Below are positions 37,401 to 48,580 of a stretch of DNA of 64,000 nt, piece by piece. The stretch comes from Chrysopilus asiliformis (taxonomy: Eukaryota > Arthropoda > Insecta > Diptera > Rhagionidae), in NCBI GenBank assembly GCA_964034945.1, contig OZ035963.1, forward strand, positions 60,671,182-60,735,181, in the 5' to 3' direction. Position numbers and translations under genes: made by a program. Under the pieces are notes generated by a model that ran no database searches, was not told where the DNA came from, and was given only the letters and a program-made list of their open reading frames with translations. Positions within the stretch are counted from its first letter, which is position 1. The number at the start of each line of letters is the position of its first letter.

Positions 37401-40400
37401 TACAATTTTTCAATTTATTAAAACAACTTCGACGTTCCAATTTTTTTTGATACCTCTGACATGAGTTTTTTACTTATATTAACCAATTTCAGTTATTTTG
37501 GCAATTATTTGTAACAATGAATCAAATTTATAAAGTTTTTCGCGCTCGTTTTTCAGCTTGGCGGCCATTTTTACTCGTGCCATTGTCCAGTCTCTAGATT
37601 ATAGGCTCTCTAGTTATGAGGGGCTCTCAGACAATAAAATCAATAACCTGTTATATTTTTACGGCTTTTTTAAGTGGTTAGATTACTGTTTTAAACAAAA
37701 TAAACGGAAATCTTAAGCCTTGAAATTCAGAATAATTTAAAATTCAAAAAAACCACATGTTTGCGCTTTTAGAGGCTGCTCATTAAAAACATGACGGTAT
37801 TTTTAACTTCCTCTTTCTCGTATGACGAAATTTTTGAAAAAAGCTCTCCATTAATTTGGAGTTTGACTGGAATTAGATTTTTTGTGCTAAATTTTGGCTT
37901 TTTAAAAATATAAGCAATGTCTCTTTTTTTTTTATTTATTCTTTCTCCCTGAAAAAGAGACAATAGCGATAGCCAGAAATCCCTTTAACACGTTGAGCGC
38001 CACGTGCTCATCGGTGGTCATTCTTTGAATTACATTCTGGGACCAACATTTTTTTAAATTTATTTTTATTGATTTATTGCAAGTACTACCAATTCCAAGT
38101 AAAATAGGTTTACATCCTGGGACCAAACTTAATATTTTTCAAAGGTCACATTGTCCCACCATCGACATCCAATAATGCCCACCGGCAGGCCCGTAGCCAG
38201 GGGGGGGGGGGCTTGGGGGCTGATGTTTTTTTTCGATATCTAATTTCTTCCCCGAAAAATTTCGAAATTAAATGAGCTGCGTTAAAATAGTCTATTTGTT
38301 GTTATGACACAATCCTGATCAAATTTATCAAATTTGGTGCTGAGAGTTCTAGAACCAAGCCCCCCCCCCCTTCCCCCCGAAACGAAATCCTGGCTACGGG
38401 CCTGCCGGTGGGCACGTGGCGTTCAACGTGTTAAAAATGTTAGTCAGGATTTAAATAAAAAATACGCAATTCTTAAGGGGCTGTCCAGAAAATACGTCAA
38501 ACTTTTAGGGACTCTGCGGTTTTTATAAAAAATCGCGAAAAAGCCTGACAAAGGAGGGGGGGAGGGGGTCGAGAGGTAAAAAGTTGGTGTGACGTATTTT
38601 ATGAACAGTACCTTATGATTGGCGATTTATGATTAAGAAATTAATAATGTATGCCGTAGACCCACCTTTTTCTTGGGGTTGTTTTTGTGGCCCCAAGCAA
38701 TCACCGATCAAGTCGATTTTCATGTAAAGCTAAAACATTCCCTTTGCTGGTTCAAATACAGTTCATATTGGAAATTCGATTTAAGCCGACTTAAGCGGTG
38801 TTTGCTTGTGGCCACAGATGTATTTTTTTATTTTCCGTAGTTTTGCGAAATTACTGTTTGTGAACAGTTTTTGAACAAGAAAAAAAAATCTTCTAGAAAA
38901 CCCCTTAAACATTCCTGGGTTGAGGTTTATTAAATATTAACTGTTAGAAAATTTTTGTCAAGTGAAAAATAATGTGAAAAATTTTCAGTTGTGTTTCAAT
39001 TTTAGTAAAGTCGCGTTTCTTCAATAAAAAAATATGAAATATGCAGGCGTTTTTGAGAAATAAAGTTTTCTAAGTGGTAAAAAAGCGAGTGGTTAGAATT
39101 AAAAAAAAAGTTGCAGATTGATTTTTGTGTCGTGTTAAGATCGATTTTAATCACTGAGAGGATAAATGTGTTCCGAGTTGGCAATATTGAAAGTCGATTT
39201 AAAATCAGAATATTAACATATTTTTCAAACCGGACCAAAATTTTAAAAACTACAGTGGACGTCAGTTATAACGACATTGACGGGACCAAAAAAATTTAGC
39301 CGTTCTATTCAGTGGGTGGGTCTTCATAATATATTGAAAAATATTTTATGGCGAGTTTCACGAAACTTTAAGCGGCTACAAAATTGAGTTATCAGACATG
39401 AAATTCGCTTACTGACTTGATTTAACAGTCGCTAAAAATTTTGTGAAACCCGCTATCAATCTTTATAGCCGGTATGTCGTTATAAACGTTTTCTAATGTA
39501 GTTCGATTTTGGCAAAGAATAAAAAAAAATTTCAATGAAAATTCCATTATTTTTCAATTGATTGATTCGAGAAAAAATATTTTTGGTATTCAAATAATTT
39601 TTTTACATAAAAAATTGAACGCTAAATTAATGATAAAACAATATTGCCAGCAAATGTCGGAACGATACACGCCACACACAATGAATCGGAATGCGAATGC
39701 GCAACAACGGAACCTGACGAATGCTGTTAGTAAGTATTCACCAGAATTGGGGGTTTAATAAAATGTTATTAATAAAAAAGAAAATTCTTTGTCAATTTAC
39801 AGATAGATCAGGTCAGTATTGGTGTATGACCCCACAGGGAATGTTGTATCCCAAGCAGAATAGTAACAACAACAACACTAATAGACAATCGCAGCGACCT
39901 CCAATGGCTGAAAAGAGACGTCGCGATGATAATTCTATAAACATCATAAACAAACGAGGACCCTATCGTTGAAATATTTGAAATTTGGGACCAAAAGCCC
40001 TCAAATTTACGCACAGAAATTAAAAATTATTTTTGTTTTTTCCTAAAACTTCTTTAGAATTAAAAATATTTTTACCAAAAATTGTGATATTTTCTCATAA
40101 TTTTCATATCGCTTATTGTAAGAATTTGAAATGAAGTTAACTAAGGAAGACTTATCAATTAATGATATCTGATTTTTTTTTTGAAAATTTCCTATTTAAA
40201 AAACATTTGCCTAGTCGATTATTACAAATCATATTTTTTCGCTGTGATTGCTTTGTTGTATGCAAAATGAAATAAAAGAGAAGCGAAACTCGCCATAAAC
40301 TTCTTATGGTTTTATGAAAACTTCTTTAAAAACTGGTTTTTGACATCGATTTTTTTTTAAATTATCGTTAAATTCTGTTAAATTTGAATTCACAAAGAAT

Positions 40401-43400
40401 AAAATTAAAGCTAGACATTTATGGGCTCAAGTAAATTGATTGTAAATTAGGTTAAATTATTTTTCAATTAAAATTGATTTTTTAACATGAAAAATTGTCG
40501 TTTTTACTAAGCATGATCCTATGGTTTTACAAGTTTTTTAATTTATCTCGCATTGTGAAAAAGATTTTACGATCAATTTTGTTTTCAATTTTCTATTTCC
40601 AGGCGCACAATCAACAGCAGCAAACGTCGCGATCCACCTATCCCACCCCTTCGAGGTCACAAATGCAAAATCTTATAAACAGTAGACAGCAATACAACTA
40701 CAACAATGCTGGCTTAACAATGCCTGGTATGGGATGTCAGCAAACGCAGCAGCCTCCACCTTTGGTGCGATCCGCATCGCAAAATCAGGCTCACATGTAA
40801 GTATTTTAGCGATTGCTTATTTTTTTTTTTTGTTAATGTAAAATTCATAAACAATCCATAATAATAGAATTCTATTTACCGAGTTTAACTACTATATTTC
40901 TGTAATTTTTGTTTCTTTTAAAAATAATTTTCTACTATTATTATTTATTTTTTATTGAAATTGTATACCTGTGCACGCATGCTAAATGTACAACTATGTG
41001 AGAGAGAGAAAGTTATTTTATCTTCATTAACTTTTATTTCGGTAGAGGTTTTTTTTATCCATTAGAATTAATTTTTTTCCAACTTTCGAAAGCGGCAAAA
41101 CTCTGGGCAAGTATCTACTTTTAACTTTTGTGTAAAATATGTATAAGGGACTGTTCATAAAAGACGTCATGCATTTAATGGTGAAAGGGGAGAAGGAGGT
41201 GAGAATTTTTTGGGCTCAAGTGGGGTCAGGTAGGGTGAAGTGGTCCACGTTTTTATTATTGGCCAAAAAATGGTAAAAAATTGGAATGTTTGCATGATAA
41301 GATAGTGAAATCGCAAGCGCAGGACCTAAGCTAACTTTCTGCATTCACAGATTGACATTCAATTTAATTTTTAGGCATTTATCGAAAACTTTGATTTTTC
41401 GATTTTTTCAAAATGGTAGGGAGAAGTGGTCCACCCTCAAAAACTTTCCAGAAATCGCATAAACATAAAATTAAATGACAAATAAAAGTATAATAATGAA
41501 GTTTGATCAAAAATATGGTTTATTCGAAAGTAACAAATGAGCGTTTGGTCTGTTTTGGCGTTGGTTTCTTGGTGTAGTTGTTAAGCGTCTCTTTCCGACG
41601 GCTTTTTATGCTACTCTAATTCAGGAGAAGTTATAATCGAGCTTCGCATCGATTTTCGGTCACGATTTGAAACACTCAAAATAACTCATAAAAAAACTTG
41701 AAAACACGAAATATGAACATTGACAGGGTGGACTACTTCACCCTACCAAACGTGGACCACTTCTTTCTACCGACGCTATTTTGCGCGGAATGGCGCTGCT
41801 TCAACAATTGTGGGACAAAATGCAGAAATTCGGTGGATTTACAAAGTTCATAATGTAAACAACATTTTAGATTAATTACCTTATTGAAATTGATGAAGAA
41901 TTCGTCAAAATGTTGTTGAATGTGAATACTTGCGAAAACTTTTCACAATGTTCTTTTGGCATTGGTCTGTGAAAGTGAGTAAATATACGTCTGCACACTT
42001 CAATGACTAATAAAAAACAAGCTGTCATCAAGAGCAACCGATGAGAGTTGCATATTCTGTTCTAATGTCACTATTACTAAAAAAAATGGTGGTGGACCAC
42101 TTCTCTCTACGGACCACTTCACCCTACCCGACCCTACGATAAGCACGACTTAGTTTTTTAAGAATAGTACGCGCAATCAGGGCTCAGAATCAAAATCTTC
42201 TGCTGACAAATTATAAATGATAAAAAACCCACTTGGATGCTGAAAGAGCGAACAGTGATGGAAAAGAGGGAGTTTCCGGGAAACGTGCTTTCGATCCTTT
42301 GTATTTAATATCAAGCAAAGAAAATTAAATGAAAATTGGCAGGTTATAAAAAGTAGAGACCTGCTAGAAAGAAGACTAAATTCCGCTCCCGTCACCGAAA
42401 GAGAGCAATTTATGTTCAACTTAAATTATTGAAGTCTCAGAATTTCTACGGTTTAATTAGGCTAAGCGCAACTTACTTTTTTAAGAATAATACTCGCAAG
42501 CAAGCTTAAAGCCTTATCTCGATTAGACATTAATTTTTCAACTTATTCCTCCACGGTATGGTTTTCCTAGACACTCTCGTGCAGCTGAACGCGCGCATGA
42601 TTTCTTCCTTGAGCCTCCCATTTTCGTACAGTAAAGTTTAGGAGTAATTTCATTCCGCGAACAACAAGACTTTGGAACGATTTACCATCCAATGTGTTCC
42701 CCGCCCCCCGGAGTATAACCCGCAGAAGTTCAAGATGAACATAAACCGACATCTCCTTTTGTCCTTCCGATCATCCTGAGCTGTGCTTCGGCATTAAAGG
42801 GTCTTCTCCTAAGCTCTGGCTGGAATTATTAAAAAAAAATTACATTTTTTTTCATGACCTGCCATTAAAGTGTCCTGTGGAGCCAGTATTTGTCAGTGGC
42901 TTGGGCTTGAAATATTGAAATTAGCGAGACGTATTTTATCGAGAGTTATGGGACAAACTGTGGTGTTACTCTTCTATTGACACTATGAGGCTCATAATTT
43001 TATAGCATATTTAAGCTTAGCACACCAACATTTTCGTTTGGTGCGCATTTTTGCGGAGAATTTTACCCTGCGGCGCATTGAGGTTGTTTTTTGGCTTTTT
43101 TACAAAGAAAAAATCCCTCCAAAGAAAAAAACACTTTTTTACAAAGCAAAAATCCCTGCGGCGCAATTGTTTTTGTAGTTTTTCTTATAGAGAATGTTTT
43201 TTAACAGTGTAACCTCGATTTGTAAACTTAATCCGTTCCCGAGGAATATTCACAAATCGAAACATTGTTAGAACTAGGCTTAAAATTAGTTTCCGAACCG
43301 AAATAAATCGAGGTTCCGATCTATTTGAAGTTTCATTTCCATTATCCATACCGTTTATGGGCAGTGGTGTAGTCAGGCTCGATTGAACTTTGGACGGGCG

Positions 43401-46334
43401 TTAAAATTTGATTCTTTTGGGGAAAATTTCAAGGGATTTTTTTTTATTTCGTTGCACTTAAAAATGCGCCGTTCGGCAAAAAAAAAACGTAATTTCGCTT
43501 CCTATAACAGTTAAAAGTAAATATTTTCCCGAGGTAAAATTTAAAAAAATCTAGTAATCTTCAATTTTTTTTTAGTAATCTTTGATTTAAAAAAAAACTT
43601 TTCTAAGCTTATTTTTTAAATGGTGATGTGTGGTGCCTTTAATATTTTTTTTTACCAATCTTTTGTGATTGTCTAGAGAATTTTTGCTTATGAATTTTAT
43701 AATAATTACTTTAATTACACTGTGATGTGTTGGGCATGGCGGTTTTACTAATGCTCACTTTTTAAATAAAAATAAATCTCATTAAATTGTGGTACGCAAA
43801 TCAACATTCAATATCCTAGATACATTATGCGTGTGCAAACTAAATACAATAATATTAATAATAGTAAAGTAAATTACATGAAATAAAAACGAATCAAAAA
43901 AGGAACAAAATTTGAACGAAATTTATATAAACAAATTTCAGAATCATTGAAATTTTCAAGTTTTTTTTAAAGAAAAATGAAACGAAAAAATATTCAAATG
44001 ACAGGAGCTGTGACAAATGAATATTTTTGATATTCAAACGATACGTTATAATGTTTCTAGGTTAGATTGTGCTAGTGGCTCGGCAACTGCTACTCCTGCT
44101 ACTACTGCTATACAACGCTCGACCAGTTATGATCCAAGTTACTCCATAACACAGCAAATAACAATTAATCAAAATCCTATCGTTACCAATCATCAAATCA
44201 GCAACCATTCTACTAACAGTAATAGTCATAATCTCAACCAAAGTAACAATAATAATAATAGTAGCTTCTATAAGAATCATAATTTACCAATGTCTCCGCC
44301 CCCGTATCCATCATATGGCATGACTGGCGCTACTCCTAAATATCCCGAGGCTCCTGTTTCAGCGCTAACGGTGGTTATGTCGAGCCCATCGCCCGCTCGA
44401 GCATCGCCGAAACAGTTGTCTCCGTATGGCATTCATCAGATGCGGCTGAATGGCTCTCCGGTGCAACAAAATCCCCCTAGCCATCATTTTTCATTGCCAC
44501 CAAGTCATAATAATAGCCAATTGCTGCAGCTACGATTACAACAACAGCAACAACAACAACAACAACAACAGCAGCAGCAACACCCACTTCAGGTTCAGTC
44601 GCAAAACATACAAAATCGAAATTACACAAACGCTGCTGTTGATTGTGTTCAAGGTTTAATTTCGCCGCCTGGTGGCAGCTCAACAGAGCTGTTAAATTCC
44701 AGTCGCGGTAGTTGTATTATTAGTACTGATGGCAGCGGTAGCAATATTTCAAACAGTATTAGTAGTAATGATGCTCCCTTGAGTGGCAATAATATCGATC
44801 GTGTAGCTTTCGACCAAATGAAAGAAGCCGTTCGTAAGCTTCAGAATTTGAATCCGTCTCTGTCCGCTTTTGTAACACCGTCAGGCAATCATCATTTTAC
44901 TAACAAAATCATTCCACAAATCCAACAAAATCCCGTCCTTGTACATCAAAATCAATCGCCCTTGATTCCCACAACTCTCCTGCACTCCCCACCCTCCTTC
45001 AGTGCCCGAGAAACGAGCGTTATATACTCTCCTAGTGGTGCCATAAGCACAAATCTCACCGCCACTAGAATGCCACCATCGTACACCAATACCACAACCA
45101 CCCCCAGCCCAAAGGCAGTAATTGATTTATCATCTTCCAATCGAAGGTCAACAGTTGCAGCCGCCAATGCCGCCCTCCATCATCAGCAGCAGCAGCAGCA
45201 GCAACAGCAGCAACAACAACAACAGCAGCAGCAGCAGCAGCACCACCACCAGCAACAACAAACCCAACAACAACGTGCCGCCGAAGCAGCAGCCGCGGCA
45301 GCCTTGCAACATCGTGTAGCAGCAGCGACGGCAGCAGCAGCGGGCATGCAAAATGGCCGAGGGGTGCAGAGCTCCGGCAATACAACACCAGTTTCTGCTG
45401 CTATGCACTTGCAGAGACATGCAGCGGCAGCGGCCGCTACACAACAGCAGATGGATGTGACTCAGAGGCTGACAGTAATTCCGGAGATTCCACCCTCGAA
45501 CGCCCATGTGCCGCCCTACAAGGTCCAGAAGGTCTTTGTCGAGAATCTCATGGTGCCGTGCATCAACATGAAGGCCTACAATGATTCCGATCAGATGATG
45601 ACACTAACAGATTTTCGGGAGTTCTTCTTTGCGAATATTCCGTTAGCGCACTGTAAGCGGTTCATCGAGGCATTGGGATTGGAGATGTACAAGGGCAATA
45701 GGTTGGTATTTTTGATTGTTTTTTATATTTAAAAAAAATAGCGTTGTGTGTTTGAATAATGTTTGAGAAAAAATTGGATCCAAAAATTATTAAAAAGTAT
45801 TAAGTTTGTAAATTTCCAATATTTCACTTCCGCTATCTTTGGAATTTTTGCAGCAATTTTGATCCGGTTTTCCGAGAAATTTTTTTGAATTCCTTACTTT
45901 TTGTGTGTTTCCCCTCCTAAATCGTTAAATCCATTTTGATTCAGCTTTTTTTCTTTAGATACGTTGCAAATCAAAAAAAAAATAGTTCCCCCTCTTCTCC
46001 ACTTACATGTGATCCCTCTCTCCTACTATCTTTTGAACGGTGAAATATACTTGACTGTGGTTTTCACTATTAGACGAATTTACTTCCGAATAAAAAGTTA
46101 TGAATGAAGAGTGGCTGTGGGGAGGAAGCCCTCTTTATTCCTAACTTTTTGAAATAAAATCTTTCTCATTTTAGTCGGCAAATCCAAACGCTGCTGGAAT
46201 ATGGAAAGCCGCAGTCCGAGAACATTCCGCTAATACAAGTACGAGACGTTATGAAATTTATGCCGCAACTTCGCTATATGATGCGAAGTAGCATGCAAGA
46301 TCAGCCTCCGAACAAGAGGACAAGAATAAGCTAG
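34494..46334 (+). CDS. Long glutamine-rich, probably nuclear protein (5 exons, 1182 aa)
   Basis: I do not recognise the family. Exons 34494-35954, 36455-36547, 40603-40796, 44061-45701 and 46175-46334 join in frame with GT-AG borders. The ATG at 34494 (GACAATG) is the first in frame. Residues about 180-400 form an ordered region with many Cys and aromatics (HFGWATFGKIHIPYIARQ, YLHPDIYSSCTCVRSYYI, LSGWDLAYLKFCCKVQGIRN). A second ordered region fills the C-terminus, about 1050-1182 (PPYKVQKVFVENLMVPCINM, FREFFFANIPLAHCKRFIEA, DVMKFMPQLRYMMRSS). The middle is Ser/Asn/Pro-rich with poly-Gln tracts coded by mixed CAA/CAG (35776-35852, 44535-44580, 45181-45270). Such composition is common in insect transcription regulators; a nuclear co-regulator role is inference. 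The end KRTRIS is followed by UAG, after which the frame stays open (separate entry). Confidence 0.82.
35987..36140. mobile_element. TGTCCATAAAATACGTCA-family MITE in intron 1 of the Q-rich gene
   Basis: TTAAGGGGTTGTTTATAAAA at the left pairs with the inverse of the right end (ATTTTATGGGCATTCCATCC). It begins about 30 bp after the splice donor. Confidence 0.55.
36213..36300. mobile_element. 88-bp MITE, CCAAGTAACACAAGAGGTCG family
   Basis: Left end CCAAGTAACACAAGAGGTCG; right end is the near inverse, ending GAGTTACTTGG. Relatives lie at 47399-47467, in the carboxypeptidase intron (52303-52407) and, in part, near 59262-59313. Confidence 0.65.
37241..37612. mobile_element. MITE with 29-bp terminal inverted repeats
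   Basis: TAGAGAGACTATAATCTAGA plus nine more bases at the left match the inverse of 37584-37612 with two mismatches. The interior repeats TTAGGCCTGTTAGAA and similar phrases. Flanking ATGAG/CTCAT sequences may extend the ends. Confidence 0.7.
37989..38430. mobile_element. piggyBac-like MITE flanked by TTAA, carrying a nested element
   Basis: The ends CACGTTGAGCGCCACGTG and its near inverse (GCACGTGGCGTTCAACGTG) are directly flanked by TTAA on both sides (37985-37988, 38431-38434), the target duplication of piggyBac elements. No transposase is present. A second palindromic element occupies its right half. Confidence 0.75.
38177..38413. mobile_element. Nested inverted-repeat element with G and C runs
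   Basis: A 25-bp end (38177-38201, containing GGCAGGCCCGTAGCCAGG) is repeated as a perfect inverse at 38389-38413, with runs of G and C just inside. The CCCGTAGCCAGG end motif is frequent in animal repeats. It lies inside the piggyBac-like element. Confidence 0.7.
38474..38615. mobile_element. TGTCCATAAAATACGTCA-family MITE, well preserved
   Basis: TAAGGGGCTGTCCAGAAAAT at the left; the right end GTGTGACGTATTTTATGAAC and following GTACCTTA is its near inverse. Core GGAGGGGGGGAGGGGG. Confidence 0.7.
39651..39972 (+). CDS. Alternative 3' exons of the Q-rich gene (short isoform)
   Basis: Two exons, 39651-39729 and 39803-39972. The first has the acceptor ATTGCCAG and can follow the exon ending at 36547 in frame (phase 0); it ends A|GTAAGT and continues in phase at 39803. 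The coded tail includes QMSERYTPHTMNRNANAQQ, SGQYWCMTPQGMLYPKQ and a basic KRRRDD before the stop TGA. AATAAA follows at 40271. This isoform would be about 600 aa and would lack the whole C-terminal half. The next exon at 40603 is in a different phase from 39729, so these exons seem to be an alternative ending and not a cassette. Confidence 0.6.
41220..42137. mobile_element. Inverted-repeat element with GTAGGGTGAAGTGGTCC ends
   Basis: The left end GTGGGGTCAGGTAGGGTGAA continues AGTGGTCC; the right end is its near inverse (GTAGGGTCGGGTAGGGTGAA on the opposite strand). The phrase GGTGAAGTGGTCCAC or its inverse occurs about five times along the element. It interrupts the left half of a TGTCC-type MITE (41150-41219). 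No intact transposase frame is visible. Confidence 0.65.
42520..42840 (+). pseudogene. Degraded LINE 3' fragment, second copy
   Basis: The plus strand reads LIPPRYGFPRHSRAAERAHD, then in other frames [18 protein letters not shown], matching the fragment at 12531-13030. It is broken by frameshifts and stops and ends in an A-rich tail. It lies in the intron before 44061. A shorter tail remnant lies near 49240-49293. Confidence 0.7.
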
Positions 46335-47354
46335 GAAACGGGGTGGGGGGCACATAATATGTGCTCCCAAAGTCAAGCTGTTTCTGCATTACAAACAACA
46401 ACATCATCGACCCAATCACAACAACAACAACAACAACACCAGCAACATCAACATCAGTTAGGAAAATCGTCATCGACGCAATCCTCATCGGCAACATTGT
46501 CCGCATCGTCGAAACAACATTCAAGTCACGGCCATAACTTGGGCAGTGCGGCGAGTATGTTAGGCGAATTAACGGGACACGGGCATGGATTATCGAATAG
46601 CGCTAGCTATCATTCGCTATTTGGCGGTATAGATAGCGCTAGCGTTAGTAGTTTGTCTATGCTTAGCCCGACACATTTCGCGCCGGGTGCGCATTCAACT
46701 GTGGGGGCTAACGGTTTCGAATGGCTTTCGCCATCAAAACATGCTTCCCCACCAGCTGTAGAGAAGCGATCCTCATCGTCGTCTTCATCAGCGTCCACTT
46801 CATCCTCCGCCACCCAGGCAACAGGTGTTGTTAATCTATCATCAGCTGACAAAAAGGGTCTGTCATCGTGTCGCTATCAACAGCCGATGCCTGGTCAAGC
46901 GGCTGATGCGCACGCCTTTATGTCCATGTTTAATAATAGTTTGTGTGCAGAAACAGCTTTGGGGCGATCCTCGCACGGTTATGTCGGAGATCATCATCAT
47001 GCATTGGCCCAGCAACATCAACAGCAGCACCAGCAACAACATCCAGCGAGTGCCGGCCATCATCAACAGCAGCAGCAGCAGCAAGCGTCGGGTTCGTCGA
47101 ATGTTGCTTCGTTTGTGAATTCTGCGTTGTCTGCAGCAGCCGCAGCGGCCGCTATTTCCGGTGGAAGTGCTACCGGATGTGCGAATAGCGGTGCTGCGCA
47201 GATGTTTAGTCCGCATTTTTCTACAGCTGCGGCCACTGGACAGCAATATCATTTACAGCAGGGTCACGGTCTCCCATCGCCGACGATCTATCCACCTACG
47301 CCCCCGCCCTCCGCACCATGGATTCATCCGTGGTACGCTGGCGATACTTTCTAG
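46335..47354 (+). CDS. In-frame 339-codon extension after UAG (candidate readthrough domain)
   Basis: Directly after the UAG at 46332-46334 the same frame continues GAA ACG GGG TGG and stays open to TAG at 47352. It first meets an ATG at 46359. The base composition is much richer in G and C than the neighbouring introns and 3' flank. The encoded protein is Ser/Gln/His/Ala-rich with more ordered parts (SMLGELTGHGHGLSNSASYH, GANGFEWLSPSKHASPP) and ends TPPPSAPWIHPWYAGDTF. The splice phase at 46175 cannot skip the UAG without shifting frame. Either ribosomes read through the UAG, giving about 1522 aa, or a second protein starts at 46359. In fruit flies many long, regulated genes use readthrough. 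I see the frame; translation is inference. Confidence 0.65.
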   Translation, partial: ETGWGAHNMCSQSQAVSALQTTTSSTQSQQQQQQHQQHQHQLGKSSSTQSSSATLSASSKQHSSHGHNLGSAASMLGELTGHGHGLSNSASYHSLFGGIDSASVSSLSMLSPTHFAPGAHSTVGANGFEWLSPSKHASPPAVEKRSSSSSSSASTSSSATQATGVVNLSSADKKGLSSCRYQQPMPGQAADAHAFMSMFNNSLCAETALGRSSHGYVGDHHHALAQQHQQQHQQQHPASAGHHQQQQQQQASGSSNVASFVNSALSAAAAAAAISGGSATGCANSGAAQMFSPHFSTAAATGQQYHLQQGHGLPSPTIYPPTPPPSAPWIHPWYAGDTF

Positions 47355-47386
47355 TTTAATTATTGTATAAGTTAGGGACTTTTTTC

Positions 47387-47392
47387 AATAAA
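47387..47392 (+). terminator. Polyadenylation signal of the Q-rich gene
   Basis: AATAAA 33 nt after the second stop codon. Further AATAAA hexamers follow to about 47,900, so longer 3' UTRs are possible. Confidence 0.55.
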
Positions 47393-47398
47393 CGAATT

Positions 47399-47467
47399 TG
47401 CCAAATTCCACAAGAGATCATCAAGTGGTCGTATCGCTGAATTTATGACCTCTTGTGCGATTTGGGT
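47399..47467. mobile_element. Short MITE, AAGAGGTC family
   Basis: CCAAATTCCACAAGAGATCA and its near inverse (ending CTTGTGCGATTTGG) enclose about 30 bp. It sits just after the AATAAA of the Q-rich gene. Confidence 0.55.
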
Positions 47468-48580
47468 TTGTATTTACTATTACTTGTTTATGTAAAGCTA
47501 AGGTAACTATTTTGTAGCCTCAAACATCATATTGACTGTCGCTCTATGTGAAAATAATAAGTATTGTCGTACAATATGAAATATCCTTTATTCTATTTAT
47601 TTAGCGAATAAATAAATCGATGTTAAATAAGGATGACATTAAATCGAATTCCAAACTATTAGAATTTCAAAAAAAAAAAAAAGAAAACATTTAAAATATT
47701 TATGCAGATAGAGATGAGAATACAATACAGAATTTATAAAATGTGAAGTTAAAAATATTTGAAAGATAAGAGAGAAAGTAACTATAATTGGAAACAGTTG
47801 TTTTAATCTACTACTGTACTATGTGCAAAAAAATAATACTAACTAGTAATTAGGTTAAGTAAAATAAAAATCTATGAAAAAATAATCGATAAAACATTAA
47901 TAAAAAAAATATTTATAGTTAATTGAAGAAACAAAAATAAAAAAAGAAAAGAAAAACCTAATGGACTGAAAATATATTTAATTTATCTATAATTTAATGT
48001 TAATATAATATGTCATAAATGAATGTAGTTTATTTTTAAATATGATTATTACTCTGTAAAACATTATCAAAATGCTGTTATTAATTATTATTAGCGAGAC
48101 AATTAGATTTTCACATTTATTACTTGGAAAAAATTTCATGATTAGTATTTTTGATTTTTTGTACGAACAAATTGAGATCAGACGCTTTATTAAGTACTAA
48201 GGAATTCGAAAAAAATACACACACTCTCTCTCTAAAAAAGTAATATATTTTCCGTTAATACTTTTAAAATTATCATTTAGTCGCTATAAGACGTTTAGTA
48301 TTATGTACTCAGTAACTATTTTTTTTTGTTAAAAAAAAAAAGATATTTATTTTTATTATCAATGAAAAATATCCATTATTATTTAAATGCATTTCTCATT
48401 TTAAACAAAAAGAAAAAGAAATTGAAGAGGAAAAGGAAAACAAAAAGAAGAGGTCGCAATATGTTCGTTGCGGCCATAAAGTCATGAAATTTACTCGGCG
48501 ACGATAAGGTCTTGTGCTACTTGACTTGATTGCATGAATTTTTTATACAAAAACAAAGGATAGGCAGAACATTTTAAAAT
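47468..48580. other. AT-rich 3' flank or 3' UTR
   Basis: Non-coding; many AATAAA and ATTTA-like motifs. It may be the distal 3' UTR of the Q-rich gene. Confidence 0.4.

Noticed and set aside
17143..43320. CAGTAGAACC (17143), CAGTGGACG (39253) and CAGTGTAACC (43208) as complete pogo-type elements
   Set aside because: Each shows only one end; no facing partner with TA flank was found, so they are at most fragments.
45065..45507. Minus-strand Cys- and Val-rich frames opposite the Q-rich exon
   Set aside because: They are antisense readings of CAG/CAA runs.
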